Shown here piece by piece: positions 23,160 through 35,071 of a stretch of DNA of 64,000 nucleotides. Source of the stretch: Ectobius pallidus (taxonomy: Eukaryota; Arthropoda; Insecta; Blattodea; Ectobiidae); contig CAXKWD010000005.1 of assembly GCA_964059195.1 (NCBI GenBank), positions 141,695,686 to 141,759,685 of the forward strand. The letters run 5' to 3'. How positions within the stretch are numbered: the stretch's first letter is position 1; the number at the start of each line of letters is the position of its first letter. The translations under genes were made by a program, and so were the position numbers. The notes beneath the pieces are model-generated. The model was not told the DNA's origin. It saw only the letters and a program-made list of their open reading frames with translations, and searched no databases.

Positions 23160-23320
23160 CATCAAATGGTCATACTATGATGGGTGGAGAGCAACGATGG
23201 AATGATATATGGCAGGAGAAACAGGAGTACCCCGAGAAAACCTGCCCCGACTCCATTTTGTCCACCACAAATTACACATGGATCCACCGAGATTCCATCC
23301 CGGGTCCATTTTAAAAAAGA
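23160..23320 (-). repeat. tRNA-derived SINE, family E, second copy
   Basis: GGTCATACTATGATGGGTGGA, CCCCGAGAAAACCTGCCCCG and CCACCACAAATTACACATGG match 16570-16738. The tRNA-like head is truncated after CCATCCCGGGTCC. Confidence 0.75.
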
Positions 23321-23394
23321 GTGATATACATAGTTTATAAAATACATTTTTAAAATTTTAATTTCAATTAGCCTATTGCTAGAGCACAGATAAC

Positions 23395-23695
23395 TAACTC
23401 CGTAGCGCTAACATCCCAGAAGGGACATGGCCTACCACCCGACCGCTACGTCATCTACCATAGGCAGATGGCAGGATTGGGGGGCATGTGGTCAGCATGC
23501 CGACACCCACGACCGTTAATGGTGGTTTCCATGACCGGAGCCGCTACTTCTCTGTCAAGTAGCTCCTCAATTTGAATCACGTGGCTGAGTGTACCCCTAC
23601 CAGACCTCCCTACCTCAGAAAAATCCGATTAGGTACCGGGGATCGAACCCGGGCCGACGGGTCTGTAGTCAGCGACGCTAACCACAAGACCAAGA
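23395..23695 (-). repeat. tRNA-derived SINE, family D
   Basis: The minus strand has CGGGTTCGATCCCCGG (B box) and GTGGTTAGCGTCGCTGAC (head). The body has GGTAGGGAGGTCTGG, a GACAGAGAAGTAGC block, GTCGGCATGCTGACC, and CTACGGAGTT at the end. Plus-strand relatives lie at 53596-53735 and 58900-59180. Confidence 0.8.
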
Positions 23696-23699
23696 GCAT

Positions 23700-24805
23700 A
23701 GATAATTTTTTTAATATAAATTTTCTTTCAAAATGCGTTACGTTAATTTAATGTTAAGGTAATTTTACCTAATTTTAGGTATGCATGAAGTTAAGGATGA
23801 GAGAACTTTTAATAATTACTTCTGTCGTTGAGTGATGTTCCCCATCTGCAGACATTGCAAACCTAGACATATAACCTCGATTCTGTCTCCAACTCAAGAC
23901 GTGGTTATAAGTTTATGGCTTTACAGCTTTCATTCTCGTATCAGTGACTTTTGCAAGGCGTTTTATGACAGCAAAACTTGTGTGAACATATTGGCATATG
24001 TTAAAGTATATGGCCCGATTAATTGCTTTCATAAAAAACTGACGCACGTGAAAGTGTGTTCTTCTTCATGACAGACAATTAGTGTCAACATAAATAATAT
24101 ATTATGGTTGGTAGTTTTAATAACCTTTCTTTACGCTTCCTGGCCTTGGAATTTGAAGTAAGTTACTTCGGTTACCTATTGTTTAGAGTGTTAGGAATGA
24201 AATATCTTTGAGAATATTTCCACTTATCTCTTCTAACATATTCATGTAGTTCGACGTTCAGAAGACAAAGAGCTCTGATGCCAATGTCCTTTGTCTTTCT
24301 CTCTTCCCTGTCATCTATCTTTTATGTCCGAGACAAGTGTAAGAATTCAAAAGCATAGTCTTCTGTCACATTCACATATATAAACAGTTATTGTATAGTT
24401 TGAAGTACCGTATGATAAGATTCAATAAATGTAATTGAAAAGAGATGCCGAAGTAAACTTCAATATAAATTTTCTGTACTGAAAAGAACTTTTGACTGCA
24501 TCATCGTCTAAGTATCTCCAAATTCGCAGATGCACTGTTAAGCTTCTGGTATGTAGTGCTATTAAAATCTTATTCAATTATGAATGGATGAATAAATAAA
24601 TATATAAACATTTATAAATCTAACACATTAAGATTATTAAAATTATATCACAATTTAGAAGTGTTCAAAACGCAACTAGCGTTGAAAGACAGAATTTTAT
24701 GCAGGATTTTATCATTTCGACAAGCATAGGCTAGTAGTCCATAGGTCAGTAACTGTGGATGACTGCATATTCGAAAGAATTTAGCAGTAAATGAAATTTT
24801 TAAGT
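23700..24805. other. AT-rich DNA, no gene seen
   Basis: A 79-codon plus-strand frame (23832-24071) has no recognisable motif. No repeats are clear. Confidence 0.4.
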
Positions 24806-25545
24806 ATTTATTTATTATTTATTGTTAATTTACACTGCAATTGGGCATTTGCCCGGTGGCAGTGGTTGTCAAATACATATTAAAAACTATTTCAGATACC
24901 CATACTAATAACAAAGCCTCACCTAATAGACAGGCAAGGAAATTTCACTAAAAGTTAAAGACAAGTTAAAGAAATAGGTATGAGATAAAATACATGTCAA
25001 CTTAGATAAAATGCATGTAACTAAAATTATTACATATCAATATAAATAAGTACAAATAAGTACAAGCCAAGTATTTAAAGAAATTAAATAATACATGCAC
25101 ATCATAAAGACAAGAATTAAACACATTTTATCTTTCTTTTAAAGGACCCTAAGGAGGGACAGGTCATGAAAACCTCTGCAGGGAGTTTGTTCCAATCGTT
25201 TATTGTTCTATTTAGGAAGGAAAATTTGCCTACATCAGTTCTTTGTCGAATAGTCTTAATCTTGTACTCATGATCGTTTCTTCCATAGTAAGTTGGCTTT
25301 TCTAAACGTGCTGAAATATCACTCCATGCTTTTTGTCCGATATATGCCCTGTATAGTGAACATAACCTGGCTTGCTTGCGCCTAGTTTCTAATTTTTCCC
25401 ATCCTAGTTCAGTAACAAGTTCTTCACCATGGTCTCGTTTTCCTGTGGTATCGGTACCGGTACCTGATATCACTGTATTATTCTCTGATTCTACATTACC
25501 TACACACTGTGTAAGCCTACATTCAGTATGGAGCAAATCTAGCTA
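24806..25545 (-). mobile_element. 5'-truncated jockey-like LINE
   Basis: The element runs on the minus strand: the coding C terminus (25117-25536), then a 3' region of about 300 bases containing GCCACCGGGCAAATGCCCAA, ending in an AT-rich tail with ATTT units near 24806-24830. The 5' end is lost near 25545. Target-site duplications were not resolved. Confidence 0.75.
25117..25536 (-). pseudogene. C-terminal domain of a LINE reverse-transcriptase protein
   Basis: The 139-codon open frame encodes LGWEKLETRRKQARLCSLYR, then GRNDHEYKIKTIR, FSFLNRTINDWNKLP and SLGSFKRKIK. The order W..L..RR...RL..LY, R.DH..K, FL.RTI..WN.LP is typical of the region after the reverse transcriptase domain in jockey/CR1-type LINEs. 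Polymerase and endonuclease parts are missing, so this is the dead end of a 5'-truncated insertion even though the frame is intact. The ATG at its start is internal to the original protein and not a true start. Confidence 0.85.
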
Positions 25546-26850
25546 ACTATAAATAATATATAAGTAAAGTAAAAATCACAAAACAATACACTTATATATT
25601 AGGGATAGTGAAAGTTGTTAAATATAAATTTACCTCCTTCGGAGACTGTAAAAATGAAATTATTAATACCTCATGTCAATTGCAAATAATCAGAATCCGA
25701 AATATTGAAAGCTCAAGAAATATTGAAATAATTCCGTTCCTAAATACGCTACGTTTGTGATCCCGTGCATATTCTGGGATAAATATTAGGCCTATGCCTA
25801 TGGAGTTACTGAGCCATGTATCCTATGTTTGCTTGACTAATCCTGTCCTCTTATTACTTTCCCCATTGAAACGGTTCAAGGTACCGAGGATGTAGAACCT
25901 AGCCTATTTAACCCTTCCAGAGCTGGATTTTTATAGTCCTGCAACATAAGCAGTCATCAAGTAATATCATCAGTGGGCTTATAGTTTGAACTGAACTAGC
26001 TGGTTTCCGTGAATGACAATTTGAAAAAAGGATAAAAATCCTCACATCTTACATAAATCATTAAGTTACTCTTGTATTTATACAGTTTTTGAGGTAACGA
26101 ATTTATACATCAGTAGCAGTGAAATGGTGGATGTTTTAGAGTATTGGCAAGAGCTTGTTCCTCTTTCTGTTTGTTCGTTTGTTATTTTCTTACTGACTAT
26201 GCTTTGCTTGAGAAAACATTATGAAACATTTATATACAAAAAATGTATAATAAGTTACCATAAAAGTATTCAAAATTAGAGCAAATTTTCACAGTCTTAT
26301 TTATTTTGGAAATCTTAGCTGGAGGAGCTATGGAATAACTACAAATATTAGTTTTAAGAATGAAGATTTGGTATCAAAGGATGTAGTGCTATTTTATTCT
26401 TTGATCGGATTGTATGTCCCTAATATTTCCTTGGGCAGTTGTAGCATTAAAAGTTAATTATTATAAAGTGTTTTTATATAGGTGAGTGCTGATTCAGTAG
26501 AAGCTAGTATCTAATTTATTATACAAAAGGATTTCAAGATAGCATTTTCATATCTTCTTTCACTGTAGTGCTTTTTTTATTCCCCCCCCCCCCCGAGTGT
26601 ATTACTTGTCATCCGCGTCTGTTGCTGACATCAGTGAAGAATCATGTGGGTCAGGGGCGCTGTGCCAATAGCATATCCCACTCCTCTTTAAGTTTCGGAA
26701 ACCCTAGTTCAAACTTACCACATTAATGATCAAACAGTTCCAGCAAGATACGTCAGTAGTCAAACGTTCATAACATAATATTCAGTAAATAATTTATTTA
26801 CCATTAGCAAACTCTCATTTGGTAATTTTAGTATTTTCTTTAATAACGCA
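25546..26850. other. AT-rich DNA, no gene seen
   Basis: It holds the short motif copy at 26079-26128 and a C run at about 26583-26594. No coding sequence is recognised. Confidence 0.45.
26079..26128 (+). repeat. Short dispersed motif, copy 3
   Basis: GAGGTAACGAATTTATAC then GTAGCAGTGAAATGG matches the copies at 9309 and 16062. Confidence 0.55.
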
Positions 26851-26859
26851 CGGAAAAAT

Positions 26860-27155
26860 AAAGTAAAGTGATCCCTATACAGGCCATAGAGGCCCAGAGG
26901 GTTCCAGGAGGTTGAGGCTCCCAGATTTTGGACATTCAGCACTTGAAGGTGGTAAGGTTGTCAGCCTTACGCACCGGCCGCCTTTACCCCCAGGATTGCT
27001 CCTGGTACTCATTTATGTTAGAGGCTGAATCGACCCTAGGGCCATAGTGCCACCAGAAGGATTAGGCCAATTGAAAAACTAAATCGACCTCATCGGGAAT
27101 CGAACCCGCGACTTTCCGGTTTGTAGTGCAGCGCCTCAACAACTATGCTACAATA
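26860..27155 (-). repeat. tRNA-derived SINE, family B
   Basis: The minus strand has a head with CGGGTTCGATTCCCGATG (B box) and the body ATTGGCCTAATCCTTCTGG, GGCACTATGGCCCTAGGGTC. It ends CTGGAACCCTCTGGGCCTC, then a GGGATCACTTTAC tail. The plus-strand sister copy is at 29388-29692. Confidence 0.9.
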
Positions 27156-27159
27156 ACGT

Positions 27160-28840
27160 ACGGTACCGTTATGTAAATAATTTAATTTCAGAAGACCATT
27201 TCTTTAATAACTTATATTCTGGCATTTCAACAAGAATACTTTACTAATACTTAAAGTACATAGAATTAACAGTGATGGTGATTATTATTATTGTTATTAT
27301 TATTAACGTAATAACCATGAACATTATATAACTGTGTGCTTAATTCATTTGAATTAATTGTAATCTTAGGCAAAATGTCTAGATACCCTTATCCACCAGT
27401 GTACCAGTGAATCCCTCAAATAAGAAATAATAATTTCGGACCTCAAATATATATTGTTCAATAAAATTATGTATTTACAATCTTACAGTAATTGTATGAA
27501 CTTCTGATAACTTTTACGGTCTTGCTGAAAATGCATAATGATGCTAGAACAACTTTAACGACATTTATTGCCTCAAATTCGCCCAAAGCGACAGTAAAAT
27601 TACAATCTCTGCATAAATACTCAGCTTCAATTCATACTACTGTATAACATACCGGTAATAATTCAAACAGTGCACAACGAATCCTCTTTGGCTTTGGATT
27701 AACATGGTCGAAAACAAAATCATATCTTAATTTTTAAAAATTTAAACAGAAATTCTAGCTATTAATTCTTTCTCCCCTTTTTATGTAGGAGACGAATTTT
27801 ATTCTTGTTAAACCACAACCTTGATTTTCAAGATTTCTAACAGAGGGTAATTTCATTAAGCTATGATGGCGCCGACTATTTTACATGAAGTTGGGGCTAC
27901 AATTTCTATCTGTTGCATTTGTTCATATTTTTACACGCAACAAAGCAAGGACAAATTTACATTTTTGTTTTATATCCTTGGTAAATTGATACAATGTTAA
28001 ACAGGACTTATAAATCAAATTTAACTCTGCAGGTAGACTAAAAACAATGCCAGTGCATATAAATATATAATACGTATTGTTTACTATGATGGAGCCATTT
28101 GATTCTGACAGTCATATATTTATGCAGTTATATCCCTGCAGAAACATATACGGTAGAAGTAGTTTATAAATTTCCTTTTACAACAGTGCCAAAGTAAGTG
28201 TGAATACTCTTCCAGACCTAGGGACCCACGGTAAAAATTCGGGAGCCTCAACCTCCTGGAACCCTAAGGATTTCCAAGGATTATTTACGTCTTACTGATG
28301 ATCTTGAGTCTACATATTGTTTGACAAACGGATGCTAGAAAGATCAAGAAGCTATTATTGCTATTTTTTTGTTGCGAAATTTTACATGTGCCTGAAAATC
28401 CTTGATCTTATAGAATAGTGTTGTCTTGGTCTAGAATTCTAGAGTACTCTCGAGAGCAAATTAAGTGCTTGTCTTTAGGAAGAGACTGTACCTCGTCAGT
28501 CTGTGCACAGCTGTTGCGACCAGACTGTTTGATGATATTAATTTTGATATACGGGCTTCATTCTCAAAGGGCGAGGAAAAAATTAATACATTAGCTGCTT
28601 CAATAATGTTATTACTTCGGATAAGAATGTGACTGAAAATATGTTGGACTTATGACGGCGAATTCCCGTGCATAAGACGTTTATTCGTATTTTTTATATT
28701 AAATCCAAAACGAGAATTACATATTATATTAACTATTATAATATATAGGCCTACATACATGTACATGTTATTGCATTTCATTATAATTACATATTATATT
28801 TCGTATGGATATTAGATTATTTTTAAAATAATCCTGTCGA
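27160..28840. other. AT-rich DNA with a family B SINE fragment, no gene seen
   Basis: At about 28215-28270, GGGAGCCTCAACCTCCTGG and AACCCTAAGGATT match the 3' part of family B on the plus strand. ATT runs lie near 27283-27306. Nothing else is recognised. Confidence 0.5.
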
Positions 28841-28842
28841 CC

Positions 28843-28915
28843 TGGGTGGAATAGAAGGTTAGGCACTCGCTTTGTATTCACGAATTCGCGGGTTCGATCC
28901 TGGTCCTGGTCAATA
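28843..28915 (+). repeat. tRNA-like SINE head
   Basis: CTGGGTGGAATAGAAGGTT (A-box-like), CGGGTTCGATCC (B box), then an A-rich stretch. The cloverleaf is not intact. Confidence 0.45.
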
Positions 28916-29325
28916 AAAATTTAGTCTTGCGTAAATGTGGCAGTTACATCTTTTTAGATTTACAGACATAACATTATAAAGGAATAGTTAAATAACCGTA
29001 ACAAATCCTTTAGTTCCCTGTTAATTAACATTCTTGTTTTTGGCTCATCCATTATGCATTTGGCCATCTACTTGCCCTCTATTATTTTCTTTGTCTTTCT
29101 TTCTACTTAATTTTAAAATATGTGTTCCTCTTACTTTTCAGCCAGCCAGTTTTATTTTGTTATCTATTCCGTTTTCTTAGCATTTTTTTTTTCTTTACTG
29201 ACAGCTATTTATTCCATTTGAGATGTTCAGAAAGTATTAAAGCGGGACTGAGTTTTATGGCATTTTATCCTACATTTAAAACCCTCGAACCCTCATATCA
29301 TTTCCATATTATTATTAGGACAATT

Positions 29326-29327
29326 AA

Positions 29328-29370
<43 letters not shown>
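29326..29370. repeat. (ATT)n microsatellite
   Basis: About 15 ATT units directly precede the family B SINE. Confidence 0.95.
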
Positions 29371-29376
<6 letters not shown>

Positions 29377-29387
29377 CGTACATCTTG

Positions 29388-29692
29388 TATTGGGGTACGC
29401 CATAGCGTAGTGATTGAGACGCTGCGCTACAAATCGGAAGGTCGCGGGTTCGATTCCCGATGTGGTTGATGAGATTTTTCAATTGGCCTAATCCTTCTGG
29501 TGGCACTATGGCCCTGAGGTCGACTCAGCCTCTAGCAGAAATGAGTAGGCCTACCAGGAGCAATCATGGGGGTAAAGGTGGCCGACAACCTTACCACCTT
29601 CATGTGCCGAATGTCCAAAAATGTTTAGCCTCAACGTCCTGGAACCCTCTGGGCCTCCATGGCCTGTATAGGGATCACTTTACCTTTTACCT
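29388..29692 (+). repeat. tRNA-derived SINE, family B, full copy
   Basis: The tRNA-like head includes CATAGCGTAGTGATTGAGAC (A box) and GCGGGTTCGATTCCCGATG (B box). The body and 3' end match 26860-27155 in reverse. Chance frames at 29122-29469 and 29460-29759 are produced by this repeat and the ATT run. Confidence 0.9.
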
Positions 29693-30341
29693 TTTTACAT
29701 CTTGTATTACGAATATTACATCCGAGGGTTCACAACGAAAAAATCTAGTACCAAGATGAGAGGCTGACAGAAATGCGTTTGTAGGGGCGCCAGGAATCCT
29801 AAAATGAAACTTGTGACATGAAAATCTGAATGAATGCAGGGAATGCGTTGGAAGGAGACATTTAGAATGAGGCCAGGGACTATTTTAAGCTCGGCGCAAT
29901 GATTTCACACCACCTTCTTCTGTTTACATAGCTATAAAGCCTTTGTCTCGCGTTTTCTGCCTCAGTTATTATCATTATTATTACCCAAGCTTGAGAGGGT
30001 GCGAAGTGTTTGCTTTTCTGTTCAACATCTTTCAAATCAAAGCGACACTTTCCTCATTATACTCTCTAAATTTGCCGAGACATCGTCAGCATGATAACGA
30101 AATGGTTCGTCATTCTGCTGAGGGATTATTGAAGACGTCGCGACGTGTTGAAATCAATTTATGAATTTTAGTTTTTCTATCTCATAAAAATTGCTTAATC
30201 TCTCCAGATTTATCATGTTTTAGCTTATGTGTCAAAAAGAAGAATATTAGAAAAAGGAAGGAAAGATGAGAAGGAGGAGGAGGAGGAAGAGGAGGAGGAA
30301 GGAAAAAGAATAGGCCTACGTTGAGGGTGACGATGAAGGTG

Positions 30342-30394
<53 letters not shown>

Positions 30395-30890
30395 GAGGAA
30401 GAATAAGATGCATCTTCCTCGTCATTAACATTATTTTTCACTGTTACTGTCATTTATAAGCGGCACTGAAAAAATTGCATATTAGAAGAGATATAAAGTG
30501 ATGTAGTAAAACTTTGATACAATACGAAGAGTTTTATCCATGTGTTAGAATTGCAGTTAATAAACACCAGCTATTGCATAACAATTTTCATTATTGGTTT
30601 CAAATTTATAAACCCGCTGATGTCACTTGTTGAGTGCTTATAAAAATATAAATGCAGCTCTAAAAGGATTAATTATTATAAGATTTTTGGCGTTCTGGAC
30701 TTCTGGATGGATAGGATACAGTTAAAGTAATCTAATGATCTGTTTTTAGAATATTCATTATTTTATTATCAACGAACAGTTTGAATAAAAATATTATGTT
30801 CATAAACTATATGAATAATCTACAGTACGTTATAATTCTTCAACATTCAGTTCTTTTAAACTGACAAGTAATTTTAACACTATTATTTGA
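29693..30890. other. No gene; two simple repeats
   Basis: A GGA-rich purine tract lies at about 30268-30301 and an ATA run at 30343-30393. The rest is AT-rich without recognisable content. Confidence 0.6.
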
Positions 30891-30892
30891 TG

Positions 30893-31085
30893 GTTGGTTT
30901 ATGCCTGTGACCGTCGCTGGTGCAGCCGGAATTTCGTCCCGCAGGAGTTCTTTTATGTGCCTGCAAATTTGCTGACATGGGCCTTTCACAATTATTCACA
31001 TAAATTCCATCGACTGGCCGTGATCGAACCCACGGCCTTTGGTACAGAAAACCGGAGCCATACAGACTACGCCACCCAGGCTGAA
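30893..31085 (-). repeat. tRNA-derived SINE, family C, second copy
   Basis: The minus strand has GGGTTCGATCACGGCCAG (B box), AACTCCTGCGGGACGAAATTCC and CAGCGACGGTCAC, matching 943-1140. Confidence 0.8.
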
Positions 31086-31089
31086 TTCA

Positions 31090-32390
31090 TAATGTTAATA
31101 ATGGTTTATTGGTAGCAAAATATATACAGCGTAATACAATAATTCTTAAATTCAAGCGACAAATGTGAAATTCTAGTGTTCGGGGGGGGGGGGATTCCTC
31201 AACATTTGCATAGTTCCTCTTAATATCACCGGCTGTGGACCGGTCAAAAAGAATTTTATCTTTCATAGACCGCCTTGCCAATTGATAAATAATCCCTCAT
31301 ATCTTCGGGAAGGTGACTTCGTAAAGGGAGGAAGAAAAACTTTGAATTATATATTTATATGCAGATTTTCAGCTGATGTCTTATATAGTTTAGTCTACTA
31401 GTACTGTATAAGGTATTTTTTTTATTTCGATTTTTTTTTTATTACGAGGATTAAAATATAGCTCGAATGTATACGGAGTATAAATGCGTATCATGAATTA
31501 TTTGGTTAATAAAGTGTTACTTTGCATTTTTTGTCGTTTTCGAGTGTTTTTTTAACTGTTTAGGTCGTTTTTGTCAGTTTTTATAGTTTAAAATCTTACA
31601 TTAATGACAGTGAACTAAATCCAGGAGATATTGCTTGTTTTCAATATGCGCTAATTGTTTCAGTGGAGGTAGAGAGGAGCTTTTCCATATACAGTTACAT
31701 TCAAATAGAAAATAACTTTCATTTTAATCTCCACCAAGTTTCCATTGTTCATTTCAATTTCAATTTATTGTGATCATTTTCAATGACACATATTCAAGTG
31801 TCCTAGTAGCATTTACTTACTTCGTTAGTAATAAAATTAGTGTTTTATGTTGTAAAACACAGTGATCCATTAAATTGTTCCCTGAAATCAACACAATGCT
31901 TCTAAAAAACTATAAGGAACAATTTATTTGTAATTTGTTTGAATTTTTTTTAGTTTTAAAAATCCGTAGGTCATAAATGCCTTTTTTATTTTGAATTTTT
32001 GCTATCATTAAATGCCATGCCCTACTCATTCGTCACAAAATGAATTCGTTAACTAAAATGTTGATGTGCCGACATTGTATGTTTTACGCTCCATTAAAAT
32101 CGGAATTTTATGTTCATAACAATAGAATTTCAGATGAACAGCTGTTTATGTACACTTCAACTACAGTTCCAACACTTGGTTCCAATTCGTATTTATAGAC
32201 AATGACCACATATCTTGCAGTAGTTGGTTTGCCAACTAAACAAAAACAAATGATTACTTTACTGCCATAAAACCATATGCTTTTGAAACAAATTTCATTT
32301 TTATCGGGTGCGGTTTATATTCGAGGTATTATGTTAAAGAGTGTATTGCAAGTCTTTCTGCTAACTCTAGCATCTTATCGCACATCTCGC
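31090..32390. other. AT-rich DNA, no gene seen
   Basis: It contains a G run at about 31182-31191 and several T runs. No coding or repeat boundary is recognised. Confidence 0.45.
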
Positions 32391-32393
32391 TTC

Positions 32394-32450
32394 AGGGACG
32401 TAACCAGAGAGGGGGCCCGAGGGGTCCGGGCCTCTCCCAAAATGAAAAAT
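32394..32450 (+). repeat. Single end of a hAT-like element
   Basis: CAGGGACGTAACCAG followed by GGGGGCCCGAGGGGTCC matches both termini of the complete element at 42708-42895. No partner end was found, so it is a solitary or truncated end. Confidence 0.6.
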
Positions 32451-32581
32451 GAACATAATGATCTGTTTCAAGATTAGTTAAAAAATGTTACTCATTATGA
32501 TGAATGATTGGGTGTATTTGAACCTTCACCGGAAGAAAGTGAAGAACAAGTGGTAGGCTTTGACCCATCTTGGTCAATTAT

Positions 32582-33018
32582 TAGGGATGGGTTCTCGATA
32601 CTTTCGATGCCTCGATACTCTCGATACTTGCATGGTATCGGTATCTAATGATACTTCAGAAAACTCGCTCGATACTTTTTCGATACTTTTGTATTTCTGC
32701 AATTCTGCAATTAAGTGAGAATGCTAGTATTTTTTAACATAAACTTGTAAGTGGACTGTTTAAAAAACTAATTTTAGTTTTAATGTAGAGTTTAAAGTAA
32801 TTATAGGCTACTGATGATATTAAATTTTGTCTCATTATATATGCAGACTTAATTAATTTAGTTGGTATTACTCAGTTCTCTCAACTTTTAATTTTCAATA
32901 TACCTATGTATTGAAACTGGAAATGTTGAAGGTATCGAGTATCGAAGTATCGAGTATCGAGGAAAAAATCATGTATCGGTATCGAGTATCGGGAAAATCT
33001 GGTATCGACCCATCCCTA
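32582..33018. mobile_element. hAT-type MITE with perfect 8-bp target duplication
   Basis: The ends are TAGGGATGGGTTCTCGATAC and GGTATCGACCCATCCCTA. TCAATTAT is duplicated exactly at 32574-32581 and 33019-33026. Both subterminal regions are crowded with TCGATAC/GTATCGA repeats, which may bind the transposase. The element is 437 bases, noncoding. Confidence 0.92.
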
Positions 33019-33026
33019 TCAATTAT

Positions 33027-34610
33027 GTAATTGCATATTGTTGAGAATTAAAAGTAATTTTAAGGTATTGAATTATTTTTAATCGTTGACTTTCTGTCAG
33101 ATCCAAAATTCATTTCAGACCGGTTGATAGAGCCACTTCAATTTATTCTAGTTACTGTGAAAGCATTCGTAAAGATAGAAGGCTCCTATTTGCTCTGAAG
33201 TATGCTGGGTATCCAACCAACATCCAGCAAAAGTGATTTGACTCCTGAAATTCACTTTTTTTTTATAGATGTGTTGACAGTTAATCTTCCAACCCTCGTA
33301 CCTACCTCTTAAATCATAGCTAATACTGGATCATTTTACGAATTAGAAAGCTGTATAACTTAATGGTCTCATCAGTGCATTTTATGTTTAATTTCTTCTC
33401 GTAATCCACATTGGTGACAAGGATCAGCCAGTGGCTTAGAATGGATATTAATAATTATGAATAGTAAATGGATATAACCTACTTACGAAAGCTGCATACA
33501 GTTCGAGTACAGTGACATTAAGAACACAAGGGTAATAATTTGTACAGGTTTTTACCATCGAAATGGAATGAATAACGCAATTCCTTCCGCTTTCTTAATA
33601 AGTTTTTGTAATCAAGTAATTATGATTAACTTACCATGAAGGCATATAATTTGTAGGTAGTCGTGCTTAATATGCAAGTAACGCTGTGAGTGTGGAGGTG
33701 GACAGTATATTAACTACTAAATTACAGTATTCCGTGCAGTAAACACAATTTTCGTTTGTAATTTACCGAATTGCATCACAAAATTAAGACAGGTGCTAGC
33801 AGTTAATTGAGATATCAAGATATAAATGGAACGTCGTTTATTGAACCATTAACCTTCAGATACAGAACACTCAATATTGGTATTCATACTGTTTTCCGTG
33901 ACAAGTTTTATTATTATTTTTTACTATTTAAGGAAAGTTCACTGCATTCCTTATTTCACTTTTAATTTGTCATTTTATACCTCTCGATCTGCCTTCAGTT
34001 GTAATATTCCAAGTGAAAAGAGCCTGGAAAATAATTAAGAAAGAAGATTTTAAACAAATGTTCATGTAATTTTCACGATAAAATTAAGGAAGTGCAGGAC
34101 AGCTAGTTTTCATTGATGTTTGAACTTGTTAATGAGACCGAGGACAAGAAATTAGGTCGAGCCTTTTAAATTAAAGTGTTTTATGGGCAGCTGGCACTTT
34201 GCTGTACTGGACAACCATATGCTGACTTCAGAATGTAGGCATATAATTCTTGGAATAATTCATATAATGTATAATTAATTTCACCGTTGCACTTTTATAT
34301 ACAACTTACTTGCATTTTAAGGGACATAAAGATAATGGTAAAATACTTCGGTACATTCCTTTATGGAAATGTTTATGAATGCAAGTTACCTGTGGTTAAG
34401 TTCCCGATAAGTTTATTCTGCAGCGTTTTGATAGAAAGTAACTTTAGCAAGCTAGAACCATAATCTACTGGTGATCCAAGAATTAACCTGGAGAATGGAT
34501 TAGCTAGCTATTGACCTTTAAATATACGACACTTAACTTCTTCGCTCTTCTCTCTGAATAAAAGCTTCTCGGGTTGAGAGCCAGGTTTGAAGGATCTTTG
34601 TCTCCGACGA
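33027..34610. other. AT-rich DNA, no gene seen
   Basis: No open frame over 60 codons and no recognised repeat. Confidence 0.5.
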
Positions 34611-34619
34611 TTCAGGGAT

Positions 34620-34908
34620 ACTTACTTAGGCTACTTACCGGTACTTACTTATTTACTTACTTACTTACTTACTTACTTACTCAATGACAATAGACGATTC
34701 CTCAGCAAGCTAAAGGAATATCTGTTTTATGGAACCCGAAGGTTCATTGCCGCGCTTACCTGAGCCCGCCATTCAACCCTATTCTGTGCTAAGTCTATCC
34801 AATCATCCCTTGCGAATCCTACTCCCCTTAAATCTATCCTAATATTGTCCTCCCATCTGCGTCTAGGTCTTCCAAGTAGTCTTTTCCCTTCGGGTCTCCC
34901 AGTCAATA
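34620..34908 (-). mobile_element. LINE 3' end with (ACTT)n tail
   Basis: On the minus strand, coding sequence ends at a TAA (34727-34729), followed by a short untranslated region and then a tandem AAGT tail, seen on the plus strand as ACTT repeats at about 34639-34681. A microsatellite tail instead of poly(A) is known for several LINE clades. The coding part is described separately. Confidence 0.85.
34727..34906 (-). pseudogene. LINE C-terminal peptide, GRPRRRWEDNIR type
   Basis: Sixty codons including the stop encode LTGRPEGKRLLGRPRRRW, EDNIRIDLRGVG, DWIDLAQNRVEWR and MNLRVP. This conserved C-terminal tail (GRPRRRWEDNIR...DW..LAQNR..WR) is very common in RTE/BovB-like and related insect LINEs. 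Upstream an A-run indel and a stop break the frame near 34910. It is only the last part of the protein. Confidence 0.85.
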
Positions 34909-35071
34909 TTTTTTAGATAGGCCTATGTCTTTCCTCCCCCATGCGCGATATATATATACACACACACAAACTTCACTGGGCATGTTGCGCGCATGGGGGA
35001 GGAAAGACATAGGCCTATCTAAAAAATATTGACTGGGAGACCCGAAGGGAAAAGGCTACTTGGAAGACCTA
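34864..35071. repeat. Inverted duplication of LINE sequence
   Basis: Arms 34864-34947 and 34988-35071 are reverse complements with about one difference in 84 bases. The left arm is continuous with the LINE reading frame; the right arm stops abruptly in an AT repeat. The spacer contains TA and CA dinucleotides. Either twin priming during LINE insertion or a later local inversion could give this. Confidence 0.9.

Noticed and set aside
29122..29759. Frames of 115 and 99 codons
   Set aside because: They read through an ATT microsatellite and a family B SINE.
30225..30431. Minus-strand frame with poly-Ile and poly-Ser
   Set aside because: Translated ATA and GGA simple repeats.
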